A stretch of 5,983 bases of DNA, taken from assembly GCA_030066455.1 (NCBI GenBank), contig JASJBQ010000293.1, positions 1 to 5,983 on the forward strand, written 5' to 3'. Of the stretch, positions 1 through 5,654 are shown piece by piece. This stretch comes from Desulfobacterales bacterium. GTDB lineage: Bacteria > Desulfobacterota > Desulfobacteria > Desulfobacterales > UBA5852. Under the pieces are notes generated by a model. It did no database searches. It was not told the DNA's origin and was given only the letters and a program-made list of their open reading frames with translations. How positions within the stretch are numbered: position 1 is the stretch's first letter; each line of letters opens with the position of its first letter. The translations under genes and the position numbers were made by a program.

Positions 1-103
1 CAGCGGGGTTGATAAGCAAGCATCAGGTCGTCAGGCAAGGCGCGGCGCGAAGCGGGACGCGCAGCAACCGTCCGGTTGTGAGCACGCCCGCGAGGGCCGG
101 AAC

Positions 104-151
104 TCACCAGAAATTATTTAAATCGACGAGGCGTGCCGCTTGGCGGCGAAC
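104..151. repeat. 48-bp segment present only in repeat copy 1
   Basis: Copies 1 and 2 are identical on both sides of this segment, but copy 2 lacks it: 488-492 joins directly to 493. The segment ends in GAAC (148-151) and is preceded by GAAC (100-103), so it is bounded by a 4-bp direct repeat. It begins AT-rich (around 110-122), unlike the GC-rich surroundings, and contains a small stem GCCGC/GCGGC near 135-147. It could be an insertion into copy 1 with a 4-bp duplication, or a deletion from copy 2 by slippage between GAAC repeats. The sequence alone does not decide. Confidence 0.7.
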
Positions 152-246
152 GCCGCCTGACGGCCTCAGGCGCCGCTTAGCAGCTGCCTGGCAGCTACGT
201 CGAGGACCGGCAGGGAGCGAGAACGCCGTTCACGGCCGAAGGATGC

Positions 247-283
247 CCCCTTGAATACGGCCATGGTGGCCGCACCCAAGGGG
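247..283 (-). repeat. Imperfect palindrome, hairpin on minus-strand RNA
   Basis: The arms 247-262 and 268-283 pair over 16 positions around a 5-nt centre that can close one further A-T pair. Three positions fail to pair in plus-strand RNA (A opposite C). In minus-strand RNA the same positions are G opposite U, so the stem is continuous there. The right arm, extended to 266-283 (GTGGCCGCACCCAAGGGG), is the exact reverse complement of 727-744 beside nfnB. Copy 2 has a degenerate version at 587-619. No U-tract follows on either strand, so an intrinsic terminator is not supported. Confidence 0.6.
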
Positions 284-301
284 TAGATTGGAGATCCGGG
301 C

Positions 302-320
302 CCCGCCGCGTTGCGGCGGG
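302..320. repeat. Perfect 8-bp GC hairpin
   Basis: CCCGCCGC at 302-309 and GCGGCGGG at 313-320 are perfect complements around a 3-nt loop. The hairpin lies in the stretch 301-361 that copy 1 has and copy 2 lacks (copy 2 has only about five bases between the matching modules). On the plus strand it is followed by ATTTCACATC, too poor in T for a convincing intrinsic terminator. No plus-strand gene lies upstream for it to terminate within the window. Confidence 0.5.
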
Positions 321-361
321 ATTTCACATCGGATTTATTGATTCGGTCGGTGTTCAACAAA

Positions 362-388
362 CCGCAGCCGACCGACGCCGCAGGCGTC
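362..388. repeat. Short linker module with hairpin, first copy
   Basis: The 26-bp stretch from 362 to 387 recurs at 642-668 with a single inserted C. Here it contains GACGCC (374-379) and GGCGTC (383-388), a perfect 6-bp stem with a GCA loop. In the second copy the stem is 5 bp with a CGCA loop. In both places the module sits at a junction: before copy 2 here, and before the truncated copy 3 at 675 there. It therefore looks like a linker part of the composite repeat. Confidence 0.65.
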
Positions 389-399
389 TCCTGGGAGCT

Positions 400-636
400 G
401 ATAAGCAAGCATCAGGTCGTCAGGCAAGGCGCGGCGCGAAGCGGGACGCGCAGCAACCGTCCGGTTGTGAGCACGCCCGCGAGGGCCGGAACGCCGCCTG
501 ACGGCCTCAGGCGCCGCTTAGCAGCTGCCTGGCAGCTACGTCGAGGATGGGCGGGAGGCGAGAACACCGCCCGGGGCTTCAAGATGCCCCCAATTGCCAC
601 GGTGGTCGCACCCAAGGGGTAGATTGGAGTCCCGGG
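400..636. repeat. Modular intergenic repeat, copy 2
   Basis: This is the second copy of the composite repeat. Positions 400-492 equal 11-103 exactly (93 bp) and 493-547 equal 152-206 exactly (55 bp). The tail (548-636) matches copy 1 and copy 3 imperfectly, and its end from CGCACCCAAGGGGTAG on matches 272-300 closely. Relative to copy 1 it lacks 48 bp inside and about 60 bp at its end. The hairpin at 587-619 is degenerate. Perfect identity of modules A and B beside a diverged tail suggests recent duplication or gene conversion of the first half; that is inference. No gene is supported here. Confidence 0.85.
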
Positions 637-641
637 CAAGG

Positions 642-744
642 CCGCAGCCGACCGACGCCCGCAGGCGTAGCCCCGCTACGTCGAGGACCGGCGGGAGGCG
701 AGAACGCCGCCCGGGGCTTCAAGATGCCCCTTGGGTGCGGCCAC
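642..744. repeat. Linker plus truncated repeat copy 3, abutting nfnB
   Basis: Positions 642-668 repeat the linker at 362-387. Positions 675-744 match the tail of copies 1 and 2 from GCTACGTCGAGGA on and are closest to copy 2 through the CCGGGGCTTCAAGATGCCCC stretch (711-730). The copy ends with 727-744, one complete arm of the repeat's palindrome, and stops there: the next bases (745-747) are the nfnB stop codon read on the minus strand. Modules A and B and the other palindrome arm are missing. The repeat thus fills the whole 3' flank of the nfnAB operon. Confidence 0.75.
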
Positions 745-2166
745 CTACCAGCCCCAGGTGAGATAGTTGTGTATCGAATCCGCCGACTTGCGCCCCGCCC
801 CCATGGCCAGGATGACGGTGGCCGCGCCGGTGACGATGTCGCCCCCGGCCCAGACGCCCCGCAGACTCGTCTTGCCGGTTTCAGGGTCGGCTTCAATGTA
901 TTCCCATTGGTTGAGCTTCAGGTCCGGGGTGGACTGGGTCAGCAGCGGGTTGGCGCCAGAGCCCACGGCCACGATGGCCAGATCGCAGTCCATCGCGAAC
1001 TCGGAACCCTTCACCGCCACCGGCCGGCGCCGCCCGGAATCGTCCGGCTCGCCCAGTTCCATGCGCAGGCATTCCATGCCCGTCAATCGGCCCCGTTCGT
1101 CCCCGATGTATTGCGTGGGGTTGGTCAGCAGGAAGAATTCGATCCCCTCCTCTTCGGCATGGTGAATTTCGTCCGCCCGGGCCGGCATCTCGTCCCGCGA
1201 GCGGCGATAGACGATCTTGACGCTTTCGGCCCCCAGCCGCATGGCCGTCCGGGCGGAGTCCATGGCCACGTTGCCCGCACCCAGCACCACCACGTTCTTG
1301 CCGCGGGGAATGGGCGTGTCCACTTCCGGAAAAAGATAGGCCTTCATCAGGTTGGCACGCGTGAGGTATTCGTTGGCCGAGAGGATGCCGATCAGGTTCT
1401 CGCCGGGGATGTTCAGGAAACGCGGCAGACCGGCGCCCACGCCGAGGTAAACCGCCTCGTAGCCTTCTTCGAAGAGCTCCTTGATGCTCACCGTGCGGCC
1501 GACCACCTGGTTGCAGTCCACCTGCACCCCCAGGCGCTCCAGGAAATTGATTTCCTGGGCCACGATGTCCTTGGGCAGCCGGAACTCGGGGATGCCGTAA
1601 ACCAGCACGCCGCCGGGTTTGTGAAAGGCTTCCAGAATGGTGACCGCATGGCCCTTTTGGATCAGATCGCCGGCAACGGTCAGACCGGAGGGACCGGAGC
1701 CCACGACGGCCACCTTCTTGCCGGTGGCCGGCGCCTGGGGGGGCAGTTCGCCGCTGCCGTTGAGGCGCTCGTGATCCGCGGCGAAACGTTCCAGGTTGCC
1801 GATGGCCACGGGATCGCCCTTCTTGGCCAGGATGCAAACCCCTTCGCATTGGATTTCCTGGGGGCAGACCCGCCCGCACACCGCGGGCAGGGCGTTCTTG
1901 CCCCAGATGTTGCGGATGGCGCCGGTGAAATCCCCCTCCTTGATCAGATGAATGAAGCCGGGGATGTCGACCTCCACCGGGCAGCCCTGGACACAGGCCG
2001 GCTTGCGGCACTGCAGACAGCGCGCGGCTTCTTCCCGGGCCATCTCGGGGGTGTATCCTAGGGGGACTTCATCGAAATTGCGGCGCCGGACATCGGGTTC
2101 CTGCTCCGGCATGGACAAGCGGGGGATGGTTTTTTTCTTGCCTTTGCTGGCCTTGACTGCACTCAT
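745..2166 (-). CDS. nfnB: NfnB: large subunit of NADH-dependent ferredoxin:NADP+ oxidoreductase
   Basis: This 473-aa protein has the usual NfnB length. It belongs to the glutamate-synthase small-subunit-like flavoproteins; NfnB holds the bifurcating FAD, two [4Fe-4S] clusters and the NADP(H) site in the cytoplasm. Cysteines C50, C53, C58, C62 and C97, C101, C107, C111 form the N-terminal cluster region. The FAD-binding motif VVGSGPSG is at about 154-161, the second dinucleotide site VVLGAGNVAMD at about 293-303, followed by VYRRS at 319-323, and the C-terminal GVWAGGD flavin motif at 437-443. The start has AAGGAAG (2180-2174) seven bases upstream. It lies 84 bases after nfnA, which favours NfnB over a true GltD, since no glutamate synthase large subunit is present. 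NfnB also has a family-typical [4Fe-4S] cluster with a glutamate ligand; I cannot assign that residue here. No frameshift or missing motif was seen. Confidence 0.95.
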   Translation of the reverse strand: MSAVKASKGKKKTIPRLSMPEQEPDVRRRNFDEVPLGYTPEMAREEAARCLQCRKPACVQGCPVEVDIPGFIHLIKEGDFTGAIRNIWGKNALPAVCGRVCPQEIQCEGVCILAKKGDPVAIGNLERFAADHERLNGSGELPPQAPATGKKVAVVGSGPSGLTVAGDLIQKGHAVTILEAFHKPGGVLVYGIPEFRLPKDIVAQEINFLERLGVQVDCNQVVGRTVSIKELFEEGYEAVYLGVGAGLPRFLNIPGENLIGILSANEYLTRANLMKAYLFPEVDTPIPRGKNVVVLGAGNVAMDSARTAMRLGAESVKIVYRRSRDEMPARADEIHHAEEEGIEFFLLTNPTQYIGDERGRLTGMECLRMELGEPDDSGRRRPVAVKGSEFAMDCDLAIVAVGSGANPLLTQSTPDLKLNQWEYIEADPETGKTSLRGVWAGGDIVTGAATVILAMGAGRKSADSIHNYLTWGW

Positions 2167-2250
2167 TTTTAATCTTCCTTACATCGCTGTTGAATCTGCC
2201 CGCCGGGCGGGGGAAGCCATTCGCCGTCACTGGTTGCAGGCGGGGCGGGG

Positions 2251-3081
2251 TTAGGGCCGGATGCGGCAGTCCCCGTCCATGCAGGCCTGTTCGTCTTCAC
2301 AGTAAGCCTGCAGCCGCTGCATGAGCTCGTCGTAATCCACCTGGTGGCCGTCGAACTCCGGTCCGTCCACGCAGGCGAACTTGTTCTCACCGGCGATGCT
2401 CACCCGGCAACCGCCGCACATGCCGGTACCGTCCACCATGATAGGGTTGAGGCTCACGACGGTCGGCACGTTTTTCTCCTTGGTAATCTGGGCAACGAAC
2501 TTCATCATGGGCACCGGCCCAATGGCCACCACCTGTTTGACGTCCTCGGTCTCCAGGACCTCCTTGAGGACGTCGGTGACGAAGCCGTGGTGGCCGTAGG
2601 AGCCGTCATCCGTGCACACCCGCAGGTCGTGGGAGGCCGCGCGCATCTGGTCTTCCAGGATCAGCAGGTCCTTGGAACGGGCCCCGATGATACAGATCAC
2701 GTTGTTGCCGATATCCTTCAAGGCGCGGGTGATGGGGTGCATCACGGCCACGCCGGTGCCGCCGCCCACGCATACCACGGTGCCCAGCTTCTCCAGATGG
2801 GTCGGCTTGCCCAATGGGCCGATGACGTCCTGATAGCCGTCGCCGACCTGCAGGGTCCTGAAAAGGGCGGTGGATTTGCCCACCACCATATAGATTACCG
2901 TGATCGTGCCCTTGTCCGGAGCCGTCTCGGCCATGGTGAGCGGGATACGCTCGCCGTTTTCGTTGGCCTTGAGAATGACGAACTGCCCCGGACTGGCCTT
3001 GCGGGCAATTGCCGGGGCCTGGATCTCGTTCAGGATCACGGTACCATCCGACATTTCTTCCCGTCTGACAATTTTGAACAT
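2251..3081 (-). CDS. nfnA: NfnA: small subunit of NADH-dependent ferredoxin:NADP+ oxidoreductase
   Basis: This 276-aa protein resembles the ferredoxin-NADP reductase / dihydroorotate dehydrogenase electron-transfer (PyrK-like) family. In Nfn, NfnA carries FAD, a [2Fe-2S] cluster and the NAD(H) site, and partners NfnB. An FAD-binding beta-barrel leads (PGQFV at 31-35, RIPLTMAE at 45-52), then the nucleotide-binding domain (CVGGGTGVAVMHPI, 104-117). The C-terminal cluster loop is DGTGMCGGC (217-225) with a further cysteine at 237. That leaves C222, C225, C237 and an aspartate, D217, at the place of the fourth ligand, matching the Asp/3-Cys cluster described for Nfn small subunits rather than the four-cysteine PyrK type. 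I chose ATG at 3081 because GGAGG lies just upstream and MFKIV is a typical family start; an in-frame ATG at 3135 would add 18 unconvincing residues. It leads nfnB by 84 bases in a likely operon. Confidence 0.95.
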   Translation of the reverse strand: MFKIVRREEMSDGTVILNEIQAPAIARKASPGQFVILKANENGERIPLTMAETAPDKGTITVIYMVVGKSTALFRTLQVGDGYQDVIGPLGKPTHLEKLGTVVCVGGGTGVAVMHPITRALKDIGNNVICIIGARSKDLLILEDQMRAASHDLRVCTDDGSYGHHGFVTDVLKEVLETEDVKQVVAIGPVPMMKFVAQITKEKNVPTVVSLNPIMVDGTGMCGGCRVSIAGENKFACVDGPEFDGHQVDYDELMQRLQAYCEDEQACMDGDCRIRP

Positions 3082-3084
3082 GAT

Positions 3085-3090
3085 GCCTCC
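3085..3090 (-). promoter_or_regulatory. nfnA ribosome binding site
   Basis: Read on the minus strand this is GGAGGC, four bases from GGAGG to the ATG at 3081. The core is strong and the spacing slightly short. It decides the nfnA start against the upstream ATG at 3135, which has no comparable site. The leader hairpin at 3103-3117 lies about a dozen bases upstream. Confidence 0.75.
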
Positions 3091-3102
3091 GTTATTTATG
3101 AT

Positions 3103-3178
3103 TCCCCGCAAAGGGGATGTCATCACGCCGCGCATTCAGGCCGAAGCCTGCACCGTCCAGGCAACCGGGTTCCCCTGG
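3103..3178 (-). promoter_or_regulatory. Hairpin-rich 5' leader of nfnAB
   Basis: In minus-strand order three stems precede the nfnA ribosome binding site. The first pairs CCAGG with CCTGG (3178-3157), with a small inner AAC/GTT pairing. The second is CAGGC-TTCG-GCCTG (3150-3137), a 5-bp stem closed by C-G on a UUCG tetraloop, an especially stable RNA fold. The third is TCCCC-TTTGC-GGGGA (3117-3103). If transcription starts near 3205, all lie in the untranslated leader. I recognise no known riboswitch class, and no terminator-type U-run follows any stem. A role in mRNA stability or translation control is possible but inferred. Confidence 0.4.
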
Positions 3179-3212
3179 TAACCGGCCCAAACCTAATTTA
3201 ACCGAAACATTT

Positions 3213-3242
3213 TTTTTACCCCAATCCAGGTACCGTTGACAA
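3213..3242 (-). promoter_or_regulatory. Tentative sigma-70-type promoter for nfnAB
   Basis: On the minus strand TTGTCA (3242-3237, five of six matches to the -35 consensus) is followed after 18 bases by TAAAAA (3218-3213, four of six matches to the -10). It would give an untranslated leader of roughly 120 bases. An alternative -10 (TTAAAT, near 3196) has a poorer -35. The choice rests on consensus matching only. Confidence 0.25.
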
Positions 3243-3320
3243 TAAAATTCCGAAGCGGCCGGGCTTGCGGTTCCCGTTTGCGGATGCTATGAGCCGTGGC
3301 GACCGTATCCATCACCGTTT

Positions 3321-3326
3321 CAGGAG
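3321..3326 (+). promoter_or_regulatory. tatD ribosome binding site
   Basis: CAGGAG lies eight bases before the ATG at 3335. It decides that start over an in-frame GTG at 3296, which would add 13 residues upstream of the family's usual N-terminus and has no such site. Confidence 0.75.
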
Positions 3327-3334
3327 TTCTGCCC

Positions 3335-4141
3335 ATGCGTCTGTTCGACAGCCATTGCCATCTCGACGACACCAGCTACGACACGGACCGCCAGGCGGTG
3401 CTTGAGCGCGCCCGGGCCGTCGGTGTGGATGCCATGATGGTTGTGGGCATCGACATCCCCCGTTCACACAAGGCCCTGCGTCTGGCGGAAACCCACAGCG
3501 GCCTTTTCGCTTCGGTGGGGGTTCACCCCCACGATGCCGAGGGATGCTCGGAAGCCGTTCTGGCCGAACTCCGGCTGATGGCGGCACACCCCCGGGTCAG
3601 GGCATGGGGGGAGACCGGTCTCGACTTCAACCGCATGTATTCGCCCCGCGACGTCCAGGAAACATGGTTCCGACGCCAGATCGCGATCGCGTGCGAGGAG
3701 AGGCTACCGCTCATTTTTCACGAACGCGACAGCGGCGGACGTTTTCTGGAGATGCTCCGGGAACATGCCGCCGACGGCCTGCGCGGTGTCGTCCACTGCT
3801 TCAGCGGTACTCAGGCCGAAATGGAGGCCTATCTCGCGCTGGGCCTTCATATCGGCATCACCGGCATTGTCACCATGAAGGCCCGCGGCATCGACCTGCG
3901 CGACATGGTTGCCAAGATCCCCGCAAACCGACTGCTGGTGGAGACTGATGCGCCCTATCTGACGCCGACGCCCGAGCGCAACCGCCACCGGCGCAACGAA
4001 CCGGCCTTCGTACGGACCACCCTCCTCAAAGTAGCCGAGGTCCGCGGCGCGGACCCGGAAAAACTGGCCGCGACGGTCTGGGCCAACACGTGCCGGCTTT
4101 TTGGTATCCAAGCCGCCGAGATTAAGACGACCGAGGATTGA
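3335..4141 (+). CDS. tatD: TatD-family metal-dependent hydrolase (DNase)
   Basis: This 268-aa protein has the normal length of TatD/YcfH proteins, cytoplasmic TIM-barrel enzymes with two metal ions; characterised members are DNases, E. coli TatD being a 3'-5' exonuclease linked to DNA repair. All expected metal ligands are visible: H7 and H9 in the opening FDSHCHLDD, E93 in WGETGLD, H129 in LIFHER, H154 in VHCFSG and D205 in VETDAPYL. PYLTP near 207-211 and a C-terminal helix with NTCRLFG complete the family pattern. It is transcribed away from nfnA, and 265 bases precede the next gene. No export signal is seen. Whether it is closer to TatD, YcfH or YjjV in substrate cannot be told from motifs, so the symbol is a family-level name. 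Confidence 0.93.
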   Translation: MRLFDSHCHLDDTSYDTDRQAVLERARAVGVDAMMVVGIDIPRSHKALRLAETHSGLFASVGVHPHDAEGCSEAVLAELRLMAAHPRVRAWGETGLDFNRMYSPRDVQETWFRRQIAIACEERLPLIFHERDSGGRFLEMLREHAADGLRGVVHCFSGTQAEMEAYLALGLHIGITGIVTMKARGIDLRDMVAKIPANRLLVETDAPYLTPTPERNRHRRNEPAFVRTTLLKVAEVRGADPEKLAATVWANTCRLFGIQAAEIKTTED

Positions 4142-4200
4142 ATCTCTCCTTGCCCGACACCCTGAGCGCCTTTTTGACGCGCACTGTTTATTAGCTACGT

Positions 4201-4278
4201 CGGGGTCGCTATCGGCATCGGGTCGCGAATACGATTCGGCGCGCCATCACCTCGATTCCGATAGCGATACCGACGCCG
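4201..4278. repeat. Hexamer-rich inverted-repeat element, copy 1
   Basis: The left arm (4201-4220) pairs with the right arm (4253-4278) across a 32-nt loop. The right arm carries six extra bases, GTATCG in the left-arm sense, which would bulge out. The remaining 20 positions pair with two mismatches. The arms are built of TATCGG-like hexamers. A second element at 5655-5732 has the same arm lengths, bulge position and loop length but a different loop. It lies 59 bases after the tatD stop and about 130 before the SRAP gene. No T-run follows, so it is not a standard terminator. The rest of the gap between tatD and the SRAP gene shows nothing else. Confidence 0.8.
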
Positions 4279-4406
4279 ATCACAGCCCGTACGCCCGCCC
4301 CACAAGCAACTTGCCATCCCCCTGCCGGCAGGCTATGAATGAGGCCAGCGATTTCTCCTGCATCCCCCAAGTATGCACGCTGTAACCCGGCCCAGGGAGA
4401 CCTAAC

Positions 4407-5120
4407 ATGTGTGGACGCTTTGTCGGCTACCGCCCCGTCGATGTACTCCGGGAATACTTTCCCATCGACCGCACCGCAGCCGAGGTCACCGCCAACTACA
4501 ACGTGGCCCCGTCCCAGGAAGTTTTGGCCCTGGTCCGGCGGGAGGATGAAAACTGGCTCGAGCGCTTACATTGGGGGCTGGTGCCCTTCTGGGCCAAGGA
4601 CATCGCCATCGGCAACCGCATGATCAATGCACGCGCCGAAACCGTAGCTGCCAAGCCGAGCTTCCGCAGCGCCTTTCGCAAGCGGCGCTGCCTGATCCTG
4701 GCGGACGGCTTTTTCGAGTGGACCGGGGCCAAGGGCCGGAAGCAGCCCGTCTTCATCACCCTGCCCGGAGAGGCACCTTTCGCCTTTGCCGGTCTGTGGG
4801 AAAGCTGGCGGCCCCCCGGTGGTGATCACGTGGCCCATCGCTCCTGCACCATCATCACCACGGCGGCCAGCCCGTCGTTGCAGCCGATCCACCACCGCAT
4901 GCCGGCGGTGCTCAAACCGGAGGCCTACGACGCCTGGCTGGACCCGCAGACCACCGACACCCGGGTGCTCGCCGATCTTCTCGCAAACCGGATACAGACG
5001 GTATTCGCCAGCCGCCCGGTATCCACGGACGTCAACGCCACCCGCAACAACCGTCCGGGTTTGATCGATCCGCTTTTCGACCAGCCCCCCGGCACCGCCG
5101 AAGACCGAGCCGAAAAGTGA
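4407..5120 (+). CDS. yedK: SRAP-domain abasic-site-capping protein (YedK/HMCES family)
   Basis: This 237-aa protein matches the usual size of bacterial SRAP proteins. They bind abasic sites in single-stranded DNA through the N-terminal cysteine exposed after Met removal, forming a stable thiazolidine DNA-protein crosslink that shields the lesion. All signature residues are present: MCGRF with C2, YNVAP at 31-35, NARAET (N74, E78), GFFEW with E104, and HHRMP with H162 in the catalytic histidine position. WGLVPFWAK (56-64) is also typical. AGGGAGA at 4394-4400 supports the ATG at 4407; any extra N-terminal residues would block Cys2 chemistry. The last ten or so residues (GTAEDRAEK) look like a loose tail. 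In other genomes SRAP genes often lie near SOS or mobile functions; here no LexA-like operator was recognised upstream. Confidence 0.95.
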   Translation: MCGRFVGYRPVDVLREYFPIDRTAAEVTANYNVAPSQEVLALVRREDENWLERLHWGLVPFWAKDIAIGNRMINARAETVAAKPSFRSAFRKRRCLILADGFFEWTGAKGRKQPVFITLPGEAPFAFAGLWESWRPPGGDHVAHRSCTIITTAASPSLQPIHHRMPAVLKPEAYDAWLDPQTTDTRVLADLLANRIQTVFASRPVSTDVNATRNNRPGLIDPLFDQPPGTAEDRAEK

Positions 5121-5257
5121 GGCCGCCCGCAACCTAACGGCCAGTGAACATTGTTTAAGGAGAAACGCTTGCGCTGAGGCATTATTCCGCATCCCCCAAC
5201 CTGTCCGCACACCGCCTTCCACACTCGCGGTCCCGGACGCAGACGAGGAGGTTTCCC
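5121..5257 (+). other. Gap with an orphan ribosome-binding-like site
   Basis: These 137 bases separate the SRAP gene from the DsrE-like gene. A strong AAGGAG at 5157-5162 is followed six bases later by TTG-CGC-TGA (5169-5177), so no reading frame of any size follows it. It could be chance, the remnant of a lost gene, or part of a leader. No convincing promoter or terminator was found, though the DsrE-like gene needs its own or reads through from SRAP. Confidence 0.3.
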
Positions 5258-5617
5258 ATGACGGACAACGTGGTCATTGCGCTTTCCTGCGGCACCGACA
5301 ACCCCAACCGCTCGGCCCGGGCCTTCCACCTGGCCACCATCGCCCACAAAGAGGGCAAGAATGTCACCGTCTTCCTTCTGGATGAAGGCGTCTACCTCGG
5401 CAAAGAGGGGCTGGCCGACAACCTCAAGGCCGCTACCGGCGATGTGGCCGACGACCTGATCGCCTACCTCCAGGCCCACGATGTCCCCATCCTGGTGTGC
5501 ACCCCGTGTGCCAAGGCCCGCCGGATCACCGAAGGGGATCTCATCGACGGCGCCCGCATGGGCACCGCCGTGGAGTTGATCAACCTCTCCTGCGACGCGG
5601 CCGTGATCAGCCTCTGA
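5258..5617 (+). CDS. DsrE-like (DsrE/DsrF family) small protein
   Basis: This 119-aa protein has the length and pattern of single-domain DsrE-like proteins, which adopt a small alpha/beta fold and include sulfur-relay proteins (DsrE, TusD) and many uncharacterised solo members. It starts VVIALSCGTDNPNRSARAF, a strand-loop-helix opening, then VTVFLLDEGVYLG (36-48) and VPILVCTPCAKARRI (76-90). Cysteines are C11, C81, C84 and C112; C81-x-x-C84 lies at the end of a predicted strand, where persulfide-carrying cysteines of the family tend to lie, so C81 or C84 is the best candidate. GAGGAGG at 5245-5251 supports the ATG. No signal peptide or membrane segment is seen. No dsrF, dsrH or dsrC neighbour is present, so it is not a DsrEFH set. 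Function is uncertain. Confidence 0.85.
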   Translation: MTDNVVIALSCGTDNPNRSARAFHLATIAHKEGKNVTVFLLDEGVYLGKEGLADNLKAATGDVADDLIAYLQAHDVPILVCTPCAKARRITEGDLIDGARMGTAVELINLSCDAAVISL

Positions 5618-5654
5618 CGGGTGAAAAAGGCCGTCCAGCCGCTAATGCCGACAT

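Larger units (their letters stand above)
11..300. repeat. Modular intergenic repeat, copy 1
   Basis: This is the first copy of a composite repeat with no credible gene in it. Module A (11-103) recurs base for base at 400-492. Module B (152-206) recurs identically at 493-547. The tail from 207 to 300 is related but diverged from 548-636. Short stems sit throughout: CAACCG/CGGTTG at 65-78, an 8-of-9 stem at 152-174 (CCTGA facing TCAGG), and AGCTGCC/GGCAGCT around a single T at 182-196. Open frames across it have repeat-driven composition and no recognisable domain. It differs from copy 2 by a 48-bp extra segment at 104-151. Its origin is unknown; a dispersed intergenic repeat family is the simplest reading. 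Confidence 0.85.

Noticed and set aside
9..622. Small open frames in the left repeat block on both strands
   Set aside because: Their similarity to each other comes from the DNA repeat; composition is Arg/Ala/Pro-rich and no start site or domain supports translation.
11..744. CRISPR array
   Set aside because: Repeats are long (55-93 bp), only two or three in number, directly adjoining and without unique spacers of even length; no cas gene is nearby.
1..744. Insertion sequence or miniature transposon
   Set aside because: The exact inverted pair 266-283 / 727-744 could suggest terminal repeats, but the arms are better explained as the two sides of the repeat's own palindrome, and no target duplication or transposase is seen.
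547..2061. Long plus-strand open frame (504 codons) opposite nfnB
   Set aside because: It runs antisense to a gene with complete NfnB motifs, starts inside the repeat block, is rich in His, Gly and Arg as expected of a GC-rich shadow frame, and shows no domain.
745..2166. Annotation as glutamate synthase small subunit (gltD)
   Set aside because: The motif set is shared with GltD, but the gene follows nfnA and no glutamate synthase large subunit is present, so NfnB fits better.
2344..3201. Plus-strand open frame (285 codons) opposite nfnA
   Set aside because: It is a shadow of the nfnA codons, rich in His, Asp and Val, with no recognisable family.
3236..3264. Plus-strand promoter for tatD from a perfect TTGACA at 3236
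   Set aside because: At the expected 16-18 base distance the sequence is GC-rich (GCCGGG region) with no -10-like hexamer.
4142..4200. Intrinsic terminator after tatD
   Set aside because: A short T-run (around 4171-4175) exists but no stable stem directly precedes it.
4566..5222. Minus-strand open frame (218 codons) opposite the SRAP gene
   Set aside because: The SRAP frame has every signature residue; the opposite frame has none of any family and is a GC-rich shadow.
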